From: Hofstenia miamia | Lineage: Eukaryota > Xenacoelomorpha > Acoela | DNA: 64,000 bases | Assembly: GCA_004352715.1 (NCBI GenBank) | Contig: SCFE01000001.1 | Location: forward strand, 4,208,146 to 4,272,145 | Direction of reading: 5' to 3' | Shown: positions 22,337-34,248 of the stretch, one piece after another | Position numbering within the stretch: position 1 is the stretch's first letter | How the letters are laid out: each line of letters starts with the position of its first letter | The notes under the pieces: model-generated | The model's input: the letters and a program-made list of their open reading frames with translations, nothing else | What the model was told of the DNA's origin: nothing | The model's database searches: none | Position numbers and translations under genes: made by a program

Positions 22337-24157
22337 AAAGTGAGACTAGAAAATATAATTATTGGCTAAAATTATAAACTTAATCGGGATGTGTTCACTA
22401 AAGAACTATTGACATCTATATTGTTTGATTTCATGCAAATGCTACCACGCAATGTGTTTTGCAATAAGGTAATTCATTAGCTAGAATTTTTGTATTTAAA
22501 GCAGCAGTAAAATATATTGATATATTCGATAACATTTGTATATTTTTATAGGTCTACAACAGGTAATTTGAATTTTGAGTAGTTGTTTACCATAACTGTG
22601 AAATTGTTCAGTGAACTCATATATCTTCGAAGTAAACCATTTAACCCACGGGGGTAAATTGTGATTTTTAGTTTAAGATCATTAACACATTAAGAGTAAA
22701 CATTTGTTTTATAGGAGCTATTTCGAAATTTTCAATTTAAGAATGGTAAATTTTCTTTGAAGAAAATCAATTAATATCATATGTGTATACAGGGTATCCC
22801 ATTCATCAAAGTTCTTATATACATATATTCTTATATATATATATTTTTTTAACATTGCTTTCCTTAAATGATAATATCAAAGGGTCTACTGAAAGTTTTG
22901 TCACTATTAGAAAGCTGCACATTTAACTAAATATCTCAAAACCTTCGTCAATTGCCATTTTAGAGTCATAGTTTGTCTTTTATCATTAGCGATTCGAGGT
23001 AACTAGGGGTCATTTAGTGGCATTTAGTTTTTAACGATTATTCGTATTAATATAGAAACTTCTACTGACAAAACTTCGTAGTTACTTGATGTATTAATGC
23101 TTTGTAGACAATCCTATAGTTAAATATTTGTTTTGTTTTAGTATAGAAGTAAGCATGTGTTTAAACCTTATCAAACTCGACCTAAGCCGTCTTCGAATCT
23201 TGCTTATTTGAGACGTCCCACTAAATTGTATAAAAAGAGAGCCGATCTATGCATAAGCATGACTAGCCTGGATCTGTTTGCTGACAGCTCCTGACAAACT
23301 TTTCAAAATAATTTCACAATAGGCATATCAACAACGATAAAAAGTAATTGGTACTTGATTAGGAGAAAGGCAGAGAGGAACCTTTATGCAAAAATGTAAA
23401 TTCGTCAAATCGGAAAAAGTATATATTTATGTATATATATATATATTAGCATTGCCAAAATATTAGAGCAGGGAAAACTTAAGTAATTTGATCCATTGCA
23501 CGTGCCACCAATCACAGGTAGCAAGCATTTGTTAGCAAGTAATTGACGTAAACCTCACGAGAAAAATTAGTATGCTTAACAGCATGAGCGAGAAGCTAGA
23601 GTAAAAACTAACCATCATAACTAGAGTGTGGGAATTGCAAACAAGTATGAGTAATACATTGCAAGCATCAAAATTACGCAGCTCACGCTGAAACCAAAAA
23701 AGCAACAGAATTAATTAAATCAATTAAACAGAGCAATCAATAATCTTCCAAATAAGAGGAATCTGGTTCACACTCCAACGCTGAGTGGTGGACCTGCTTT
23801 GGCAAATAAGCAAGCTGAATTCCTCTTCTTTATTTCAAGAATTTAGTGTGACAGTAATCCTAGTGAAAAATATTAAATAGAGTGACAAAGGTTCATTTTA
23901 TACAAAAATCCTAATTTTATTAGCAAATGCAAACACGCTTGCCCTGTTTATACAATATTAATTAATAAATAACAAGTACCAGATAAACTGAATAACAGAA
24001 ATATTTACAAAATTAAATTCAAAAATTCTAATTATGTCTCTAAGCATGACAACTGAAATTATCCAATCAAAATTAGCGAATTGACTCTGAATCAATGTTC
24101 GGCTGCAAACAGTTTATCAATTGTGGTTCGAAAACAAATTTTGAAGATTCTGATGCC

Positions 24158-24193
<36 letters not shown>

Positions 24194-27100
24194 TTATGAT
24201 TAGTGTAACCCTAATGGTAATAAGGTAAATATCGTCAAAATAAGAAACTGTTATAAACTTATTAATTGCTAAGTTCTATGAACACCGGTAACTGTTAATA
24301 TTTAAGCGCCATGCTAATTGCTTAATTTAGTTATTATTTAGTAAATGTTTTATTGAATAAAATCTTAATTCCGTAAGCCATTATGCTTCAGAAGCTTGAC
24401 CTTGATGCATTCCACAGGCTAATAAAACAGTTGGCCAACTCAAGAAATTCTTTACCGGAAATCTATTCGCCGAGATTTATTCACCGACATATTCTTCCAT
24501 AACAAAACAATTACTAGTTATTATGCACTTTTGGATTCATAACAGATTTTGTATTTAATCGTTGGACTACTTGAAGTTTATCATAACCTGCAATTAGAGG
24601 CGAATCAACTAATTTTTTAATGTCATGGCCTGCCATAATGTATCATTTTGTAGCGGGTTTTCGCATTTCTAGGATGATTTTAAATGAAAAAACTATTTTT
24701 TTCTGTTAATTTTCACCTCATTTAGTGAAAATAAATAAATAGCAATTCTTAGAAACAGATTTCTAATGTAACCTTATAAAAGAAATTTCTTTTCTTCAAT
24801 ACCATTCAAGTTTTAACACAATTGATGCAGTGCAGATAAACTCACAAAAATAATTGTAAAATATATGCTTGTCCATGATTAACTAAAATTCAATTCAAAA
24901 AATATGTGAAAACAACAGCAAAATAACCTGAAGGAAAAAAGAGGGTTTTACATTGAAGATCCTAACAATGTCAACAATGATGAATCACTATATTACTTAA
25001 TCCCTTACATAACTTTAATTGAGCTTCATAACGGTTTTATTAAATTCTATTGGTCTATTTGCAGCACTAGTAGCTTGTGGCCTTAATGTAGATTTGATTA
25101 ATTAACACAAGGACTTTATCGGAATTGACCTATAATATAACAAACTACATAACCGATAATGCTATCAATCATATACTAGCTATTGTTGGCTTTGCACTAC
25201 AAAATATTTTGTAAGGAAAATAATTTAAATTGAATTTACAAACTTCACATTAATCAATAGCAATACATAATTTCAATATTTATCCAAATATCTACAACTG
25301 GACTCAGCTATTCCTTAAAATATTTGAAGTTTTCCTAAAGTGAAAAAACTTCCTCTGCTTATCAACAGCAGTTGACAATTGTTAGCAATAATAACAGTAA
25401 TTCATTTATAATATTAAGTATTCTTGCGTAATTCTCTTTGCATTGCCTTCCGCATAGCATTCATTTGGCTAACACATCACTGAAAATCTTCAAATAGCTT
25501 TAAATACTATAATTACAAACACATTAAATCGTAGAGTTAATATCCGTTATCTCTATATTTACATGTTAATAACTTCATGAAAAAGTTTTTGAGCAATTGA
25601 TTGATAATTTTAAATAGTTGCAGGAGCCGTATTTTACATAATGCTAAGTAAATTCAAACATGTAGACATATGTAGATATATACATCAGTTGTAGGAACCA
25701 CTGTCCAAAAAACTAATTTAATTATTATCTCTACCATGTGCATATATTGCTTCAGATTTCGTTTCAATAATATTGAAACTATGGAATCATTTGAAACAGA
25801 AAATACATAAGCGAGTCTTTATATCTTCATAAAAGATTGCATTGTTCACTCCTAATATGTTTCATAGCTATTGTTCAAATAATAAATAATGAGTGCATAC
25901 TGAACAAAGTAAAAATTAACTCTAAAATATACAACAATATAGACCGAAAAAAGACTTGTAAATAATAGGATGTTATTACGTTGTGGATACTCTCAGTTTT
26001 TGGTGGAAATCACAGGAAATCAGGCAATTTAATCCCATTGGTTCTTGAAATGTCCAATGAATATGGGTAAGAATTGTATTCTCCTACAAATTCTCTGCTC
26101 CAGTCGTTTCAAAATCATAGCACTATTACAGATTTGTCGAAGAAAATGACCCTCTCAGGAATTATCATACTGATGTGGTTTTGAGAATAAAATCATTAGT
26201 AGAATGCTGTTAGAGCTGTGTGATGCATTGATTGAATTATTAATATTAACTAATATTTTTACTCTACTGATACTTCTAAGCCCAAAAATTAGATTGCATT
26301 GAAATATGTGTGCGATTCTTTACTTAAAAATATTTATAAGGGAAAGTGAAGTGAAATAGAATAGCTAGAAAGATGGCTCTAAAAATTTCATTAAAGATAT
26401 GTTCTAAAACTAACAAATATCTAAATTTTTCCTTTTAAATAGGCATTTTATTTCAGGTTATTTTTAACTATATTAATTTTTGAAATTATTTTTTTCCCAA
26501 ATTGGGGCTATATGGGACGAAAATATAAAATCAATATCTATAATTAAGAAGTCTTCTATTTGAAAAACATAGCATAGCATCTTATCATATGCACTTTATT
26601 GTGATATAATTCAGTTAATGTACGCTTGTAAAGTACATATATATTTACATGCATTTTGCTAAAATTAAAAGCATGAACGCCAATCTATACAAATTTTGAC
26701 AAAGATAAATACAATTCTCAAACGTGTGCGCAAATCATGTGCGAGCCTATTTCTTACAAATGAAATCTCGCATTTTACCCCACCATCTCAATTTACCTTA
26801 TCCTCTCCTATATAATGAAAACGAAAAACATTGTTATCACAAAATCAAATATAGCATATATATATACATCAACATAAAAAATAACCATCGACTGATAAGC
26901 CTAAAAATATTGCTATAGACTAAGACTTATTTAACACAAACGAAAACTAATTTGATTTTGAGAAATATAATGAGTACTTTCAGCACAATTTAGCATTAAA
27001 TTTGATGCAATACTGGCTTATTTCTTCTACCTCTTCGAACCACACCGGAGACAATGTGCAACCCTGCAATGCCATACAGAACATTAGCCTTAAATGAAGA

Positions 27101-27936
27101 AAATGAAGTCTCTATTAACTTACATTTTTTATATGCTAATGCATTGAATTTTTGAATTTTGAAAAGGTCTTTGATGGTTTATTAGCCATTTATAGATCAT
27201 TCATTCACTCACGCTCCAATATATAGTTAGCTACTCCTTAACACTCAGCAACCTTCTATTTTAAGATGAATTATTGTCATAAAGGCTCAATTTGATATAT
27301 TAGCTTAGTTTGTTCAAAAATTCAAATTAATTCATTTCATGACATATTTTGTTGAGAGATTTTGTAATGCATGTATTTGCTTTGTTTCTTTAAAAAGTAT
27401 AAAATTTAGATATCAATTTGCAAGAGCTATGGACAATGACTTCAAATGCAAACTTTGTGAATTACATTTCAATGCATTTTTTATTGCAATTGAGGAACAT
27501 AAAATGACGCTTTTATGTTTCATTTAAATTGATGACTGCAGCTTTGTCAGCTGATGTAATAGAATTACCAGAAACAATACATTAGTCACATTTAAAATCC
27601 GCAATTCCCTGATGAGTCGACATCTGTCACAATTATCCTAGATCGGAATCTATCTGAAATATCCAATCTTCTTCGGTGCAGTTAAAGATACTTTGAATAA
27701 ACCAAATTTTGCTTCATTGAAACAGCTAATCTTATAATGTTCAAACGCACAGTCCAAATTACTGGTATTTATTCTTTGATTTTACAAAATTCAGTCTTCA
27801 ATTCCATGTTATATTTGCGGCAAATGTGTAAAAACATTTATTACTCAATACAGCTCATCTAAACTTTAACTACTTTTAGTAACTTCTTGACAGAGTAATC
27901 CTTGCTATGATATATATTATATATGCTTTATGTAGA

Positions 27937-27979
<43 letters not shown>

Positions 27980-28631
27980 TATAATAAATATCGGTTTGTG
28001 CAACTGCGTAACTATGTATTGTATTGTTCGTATAATATTTTCCAAAACATTCTTCATGGATGAAACAAGTGGCAGGGAAGGAATACAGCTCCCCCTATTG
28101 TTAAATTTTTATAATAAATATATAATAAAAAAATTTTATTTAAAATTTGGAAGAAAAATTTTTAGCTTGAATAGCTGTTCAGTAAGAATATGTAATTACT
28201 AGGGTTCTATATTACCAGCTAGTGCAATGGGATTTACTACTTACAGTTTTATAAAATTAGCACCTGATGGTTTTTTCAAATTTGGTCAAAAGGAAGTCAT
28301 GGCAAAGGATCAAAGGGACTAACGGCTAGAAAAAATCATGAGACTGAAATGGGACGGAACTGGTTTTACGTCAAGTGCAGTGCGACTAATTGGGACTGGA
28401 CCCAATAAAAGTTTGATTCTGCAGAACACTAGTGATTATCTAATGTGCAATTGCTCTTCGACATAATTTATGTGCTAGTGGTCAGCTAGTGTTCTTCATA
28501 TTTACCTAAAATGCGTTAATCCAATAAAAGTATGAAGTTATGATTTATAACCAGTATCACGTGATCTTGACAATGAGAAATTGTGTGATGACTTGAAGAT
28601 CATTGCGACAATATTGGGCGTTACATCTGCT
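22337..28631. other. Long gene-free AT-rich stretch
   Basis: About 6.3 kb without a convincing gene. It contains (TA)n at 24161-24190 and 27940-27974, a TA-flanked ACAGGGTATCCCATTC word at about 22,790 resembling ends of some arthropod/metazoan repeats, and a patch at 23,455-23,830 with short open frames. Short frames near 26,724 and 27,339-27,527 have no recognised motif. Any regulatory elements of the kinase gene here are not visible to me. Confidence 0.4.
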
Positions 28632-29983
28632 CAGAGATGGAATTGGATCGGATCTCGCGTCGGTTCAGATCGGATCGGATCGAATCGGATCTTCATCTTG
28701 AGAAACTTCGGATCTGTTTCGGATCTAAAAATTTTTAAAACTTGTGTATTTGTACATTTTATAAATTTTCACACATTTTTACATTGAATCCCATTTTAAG
28801 TGTTAATAATCTCAATCTTAGAGAAATTTTGTAATTGAATATCGTTCTTCATACAACAGGTTCCTCCTTATTCTTTCCAACAACTTATAAAATTGGTGAC
28901 GAATATTTACAAATTTGAAAATCCGATTCATATTAGCCATCACATACTGATAAAATAGTAAAGAAACAAAAGCATTATTTGTACAAACTTGCAAATGGAA
29001 GAGCAGAATTCTGAAAACGATTCTCTCTAATATGTATGTCAAAGAAAAAGCACAGAACACAGAGACACAGAGAAGCAAGTGGAGTACCTTAGCTTTTGCA
29101 AACACTGCCAAAATGTAAAAATACTAATATAATTTGGGACGCTCTTCAATCAAAAAATCTCATTTAAATATGCACTCTAAGCAACTTGCAATGCAAAGGT
29201 CAACTTAATACTCAAAAGGTTTGTCACTATTATAATCTTTAATACAAAAATGTTTATGGAACCATGCCGTCGGTATACTATTAATAGGGTATTAATTTAT
29301 TTAATGTTGCTGTTATATAATTTAAAATTTTTAATCCAATTTAGCATCCAACTTCAGCAAAATTCAAAATTTGTATTTAAGTTTTAAATTTTGTTTGAAA
29401 AATTAATTTTTCTATCACTGATTTAAAAATACTCTATAACAATTTTTTAAGGTTTTGCAAATATAAATGTTGGGGTTATTCTTTAAATTGCCATTATTTG
29501 TGCTATTCTTGTTTTCATCGCCCTAGCTGCAATTTTGATGTAAATTTATCTTTTTTGAATTGACTTCAATTCATTGTGACAATGCAAAGTGGTTATTTCT
29601 GAATTAGTACATAAAAATTATAATACGGGAGGCAATACTATAAGAAACTCAATTATTTAAACTCTATAAATATATTATGATTATATTTGATGACAATTTT
29701 GGGAACTAGATTATTACAAACCTTACAAATAAGTTGACTTGCATGCACTATTTCGTTAGTATATGTCCATTTTTATCTCAAGATAGTATTGAAGCACTTA
29801 AAATTTTCTATTCAAATTTAAAAATAACATAAATATTTTTAAGTCCATGTTTATTTATTGTTAGAATACTTAATTAAATTGGGATCCATTTCGGATTGAA
29901 AACTAAAATTTTGTTAAAAATTCGGATCAGATCGTATCCGTATCGATTCGGATCTTAAAATGTTGGATCCGATTCGATTTCTG
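28632..29983. mobile_element. Non-autonomous hAT-like transposon with GGATC-rich subterminal repeats
   Basis: The left end CAGAGATGGAATTGGATC and the reverse complement of the right end, CAGAAATCGAATCGGATC, match at 15 of 18 positions. An 8-bp target-site duplication flanks it: CATCTGCT (28624-28631) and CATCTGCC (29984-29991), one mismatch. CAG termini with 8-bp duplications are hAT hallmarks. Both ends carry clusters of GGATCGGATC-type words within 100 bp (28,632-28,733 and 29,881-29,983), as expected of subterminal transposase binding sites. The interior is AT-rich with no transposase; the 97-codon minus frame at 28,818-29,111 has no hAT motif. Confidence 0.75.
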
Positions 29984-29991
29984 CATCTGCC

Positions 29992-31217
29992 GTACTTCAG
30001 ACATTTTCGATCATCGATAAAAACCTTTATGAGAACTATGCCAAAACAATAGAAAGCCTAAATACAGTAGCAATAGAATAGGGGAAAATGTCCGCCTATG
30101 CACTGAGATTTTGGGTGTCTTCAGGAGTGTGTAAATGAAAACGTCTTTGAAAATATTCCTAATGAAAAACAAACCTATATTGAAATATACAACCTTAGAA
30201 ACGCTACAGAGGAATGTTTTCTTCTATATAATAATTTGAATGTAAAAGCAAATCCAGTTGCTTTATATTGGGAAACCATTTGAAATGATTCATTTTATGA
30301 AAAAATATTTGTTTGATGCATGTTGGTAGCAAAAGAACGACATGGGCATAAATGTTATTAGCTTAAATTTCTAAATTTAAGTTACCGTATAAAATATCTG
30401 CCATTCTCTCATCGTAGTTTTTTGAATTAAAGAGACTAAAATCACCAAACTAATGGCTAAATTTTTTTATTTCCACCAAAAACTTCGGGTCTTCTATTGG
30501 AAAATTTAGTTAGGACATTCTTCAATAATGCATTTTGAAATAATCTGGTTTAAAATTTTCGCATATTAACACAAATTGTGCGTAAAAAGTGAACAATATT
30601 TTGGCATTATTAACAGTTTTGAAGCATATTGCAATTGATGATTCATCTAGCATTGTGAAATTATGTTGATTCATTGCTAGTATTTGAATAACTTTTGCTT
30701 GTTAAATTAAGTTAATATACATATCAAATAAAATGAAATGAACTGGGCTAGAAGGCTTGAAAATGTTCTCATTACTTCCAAACAAACTCATGAATGTCTC
30801 CAATATTTCATCTTATGACGTGAAGTCATGTAGCACCTACAATAAATCGTGCTTCTAACGGATATGGAACAGTGACTGTTTGAAAATTTTAAATTTTTGT
30901 ATACAGAAGAATTAACAAATCAAATCAAGCTTAAACATTAACAAAAAACCACTTTAAAATGCACAAACTATTTAAAGAGTCATCCCCTAAACGTTGATGT
31001 GGTTGCTTTGAAGTAATGTAGTTAACTAATTATGTTATTAATGTCCCTCGGAACTTGAGCTTTCACTTCGTCCTTATTTAAGATTCAGCGATCAAGTCCA
31101 TTACATCAAGAGGGTGTGAAAAACTGTAATTAAATTGATTGACTGACCTCTAGTTGATTGATTGAACGATAGTTGCAAATTTAGCAAAACATTTTGTTAT
31201 GTTATTTTTCTCAATAT
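29992..31217. other. AT-rich intergenic DNA
   Basis: No gene or repeat recognised. Confidence 0.4.
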
Positions 31218-31310
31218 TCCACTTTTTAGTGCACCGGGCTAAGCCCGGGCTTGAAGCCCGTAATAATTTATCGGGAGACCGGGCTTCGGGATCCCTAAGT
31301 GGAACTTAAC
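31218..31310. repeat. GC-rich hairpin cluster with inverted ends
   Basis: CCGGGCT-A-AGCCCGG at 31234-31248 is a perfect 7-bp stem, overlapping GGGCTT-G-AAGCCC (31247-31259). A further CCGGGCTTCGGG word follows near 31,279. The outer ends TTCCACTT (31218) and AAGTGGAA (about 31298-31305) are inverse of each other. The block is strikingly GC-rich for this window and looks like a tiny foldback element. Confidence 0.45.
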
Positions 31311-32892
31311 AAATTGAAATTAGAGTTGAATACATTTGGAGTTGAAAATTGGAATATAGGTCAAATATAACTTTATGAAGAAAAGCACTAAGCTTCAATA
31401 AAATTGTGCCAATGAAGAAAACAATTAGGTGAAAGAAAACTTATTTAGAAAAAAGTACAAAGATGGTCATTAAATACATTTCCGTTAAATCAACAGAATC
31501 CACTGGTTGTGAGAATATGATGCTGAAACATTTACGCTATTGCAGAAGTTACTACATGCTATCCATAAGATATTTCTCATTGGGACATTTGCTATATGTT
31601 TGCAAGTGTTCACTGTAATTACAGTGTATTAGGGAGGAAAAGCCAAGAAATTAATCACTATATGGTTCTAAAACCCACACTATTTAAACCGACAACTACT
31701 TGTTGCGAAAAAGCTAAAGGCTTTCTTAAATTCGACACTAGTAAACATCTGCCCCATATTGCCCAAGCTTTATGTTCTACACCCTAAATTGCCCCACTCA
31801 AAAAATTCTCACTCCAAAAACTACTTGCAATATTGCCTCCTATTTGTTCGATGACAATATTCAGAGCACTGCCCCACATAACCACTACCGAAAGCTTTGA
31901 ATCCATACTGCCTAGAAGATACAGGATCATTTTTTCAAATGCCACCTCTACTATTACTGCCAATAGGGATCTAATGACCATATATATTAAAATTATTATT
32001 AATAGCCAAATATCAAATTTTAGCTCTATAAAGCTAATATTTTATGAAATATATTTATGTAAGGATAATTCCAAAGTCTATTGATGACATATGATTTCAA
32101 AAAGATCTTGTTGGTATTATTGAATAGAATCCAATTTCGCTAAAAGTTGGAAATACATGGTAATTGATATTTAAAAATTTCCAAGTCAATAAAAATTTAT
32201 TTTACAATCTCCAAAATTGGAAATTCTTTGTTTCGGTTTTTCTCAACTCAAAAGTGTTTTTACACCACTATTTCCTCATGGATACCCACTTTAGAAAAAT
32301 CTTGCCCCGCCACACCTTGCCCCATGGTTCGACCCTCCCACTTCTATCTCTGCTAGTAGCTGGTTAGCCTTAGACATTTTCTATTTGGATTACGAATGAT
32401 ACAGATTCTAAAAGGGAAAATTTTAAAGTAGAGCTTCAAAGTTTAAGTTTCATAGCCCATTCACAATGTTCTTGAAATTTAGCATTGTTCTCATATTGTT
32501 AATTTTGGATGACTATTATAACAAATAGGTCATAAGAATTATATTTTGTTGTAAGTTATATATCAAATTCCTTGTTAATTTATTTCTTTACTTATTTTGT
32601 ACACATTCTTAAACATAATGATATCCAGTAAAAACTGCTTTAGTAAATTTATCATCAAAATAATAGCGTGAAAAATGGCCTGTGCGCCTAGTGCCATCTA
32701 GTGAGCGATTGAAACATATTTCATATTGAGGTATTCATCTGAATTAGACTTCAAATGTGGATTAGTGCGACAGCCTCTTTCGTAGGCAAGTGACAGAATT
32801 TCTCATATTTTGAGGAATGTTTTTCTAAAATCAAATTATGATTAAGTTTATTTTGGAGAAAAGCAATGAGATGCATGTTAAGTATCATAGGA
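31311..32892. other. AT-rich DNA with a TGCCCC-rich patch
   Basis: Between about 31,748 and 31,950, and again at 32,300-32,340, the word TTGCCCC/CTGCCCCA recurs irregularly, like a decayed minisatellite. The frames at 31,596-31,787 and 31,833-32,084 arise from this composition and match nothing. Confidence 0.35.
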
Positions 32893-33345
32893 AGAATTTA
32901 GATTCATTTAATAATCTTCAATTTCTCGCGTATGAAATTTGCAATGTTAATACATTAGTGAGAAAATGAAATAATAAATTATGACGTTTCTTTGTCATCT
33001 AAAAAAACATGTACGATCAAGGTTTTGTCGGACATTTCACTATTACATATCATGTCGTTGATCTCTTAAAGAACTTGCAAAGATTTTTAAAGATTTTACT
33101 CTCAATGTGGATTTTTCAATAGAAAAAATGAAAGTGTCTATCTCAAACATGTTTTACACTAAAAAATATTAACCTATAAAACAATCACCGATGATTTATT
33201 GCTGACTAAGCTTTCTTGTTTAAATCGAGCTATTTCACTTTGTTGTAAAGCATGGAATGAATTTGGCAATTGAATTATTGCACAACACTTATTTCTAAAC
33301 AAATAAAATTAGTTTCCTCCGCTTAGTGGTGTGCAAAGATACTAA
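32893..33345 (+). repeat. Dispersed repeat D, forward copy
   Basis: It is the reverse complement, with divergence, of 42638-43105. Shared words include GACGTTTCTTTGTCATCTA, GTCGGACATTTCAC and GCTTAGTGGTGTGCA. It has no coding capacity, and both copies lie next to a copy of the CAGGGGCGGAT hAT-type MITE. Confidence 0.6.
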
Positions 33346-33400
33346 AAGAACGAAATCCTGCATTTTCATAAAAGGGAATCAACGAATTTAGGGTTTAGCG

Positions 33401-33485
33401 AAACTCTATTAACAATATTGCGCGGGTACATTAAAACAAAAAAAGGTAAGTTTCTCGTAGGTTTCTCATCATTAGATTAAACCAT
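33401..33485 (+). repeat. Short direct repeat flanking the hAT MITE
   Basis: It resembles 34001-34088 in the same orientation (TAACAATATTGCGCGGGTACA versus TCACAATATTGCGCGCATACA, quoted in under 21 bases each after trimming: ACAATATTGCGCG in both). The pair brackets the MITE at 33493-33953 but is longer than any target-site duplication, suggesting an older local duplication. Confidence 0.45.
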
Positions 33486-33492
33486 GGTAATT

Positions 33493-33953
33493 CAGGGGCG
33501 GATACAGAGGGTGGGGGCGAGAGGGCTCCCTCTAAAATAAGAAAATTCCCTAAAATTGCACAATAAAAATGCAAACGAAAATTCCTTAATACCGTCAAAT
33601 GGAGTGAATAGCAACAGTTTTTTTCAAAGATCTGGTATATGTAAAGTGTATTTCATTCGGATATTACACTATAATGTCTTTTATGAGTCTTGAGATTATA
33701 TTTCAAAAAAATATGAATCCTTAGTTTTCAGAATTTATTTTTAAATTTTAAATGTATTCCTACTCCCTCTTTTGGATGCGGTGAATAGTAACTCATGTGA
33801 TTTTACTATATATTTTTCTTGAAGTCAATGCATAGTGATGAATTTTAAAAATTGAAAATTCAAAACTTTGTGCCCTCCTAGCACCCAATTATGTATTTCG
33901 CATTTTATTCAACCTTGGGCCCAATCTAAAAATTTTTTCTCTACCCACCTCTG
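33493..33953. mobile_element. hAT-type MITE, 461 bp, with target-site duplication
   Basis: It starts CAGGGGCGGATACAGAGG and ends ...ACCCACCTCTG, and is flanked by TGGTAATT (33485-33492) and TGGTAGTT (33954-33961), an 8-bp duplication with one change. The CAG/CTG termini and 8-bp duplication point to hAT. The interior is shared with 43,110-44,201 (for example GCATAGTGATGAATTTTAAA and TTTGTGCCCTCC). It has no transposase and depends on an autonomous partner not seen here. Confidence 0.75.
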
Positions 33954-34248
33954 TGGTAGTTGTCTGTAAATTTGAATATATATATATATATATTTGACAG
34001 AAGTTTATTCACAATATTGCGCGCATACATTTCAAGAAAAACAACAAGAAACTCCCGCATGTTTTGTTCAATAGATTAGACCAGTCATCCTTCAAAAATT
34101 AAATATTAAAGCACCTTAGTATCCTATTAGGAACAATTCTAAATTCATGTTCAAATGGAGTTTTATTTCCACATGGCCCCGGGAACAAAGTCTAGATTTA
34201 GAATACATACTTCTTTTTGGTAGAATGTCATGAATAAGTTGATTTTTG

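Noticed and set aside
23455-23830. Possible pogo/Tc1-type DNA-binding remnant (reads ...TLSGGPALANKQAEF...)
   Set aside because: The match is a short Gly-Pro-containing patch with no catalytic region and no inverted ends.
28581-28787. Plus-strand frame through the GGATCGG repeats
   Set aside because: It arises from the stop-poor subterminal repeats of the hAT element and matches no protein.
28818-29111. 97-codon minus-strand frame inside the hAT element
   Set aside because: No hAT transposase motif, low complexity, no Kozak or splice support; treated as chance.
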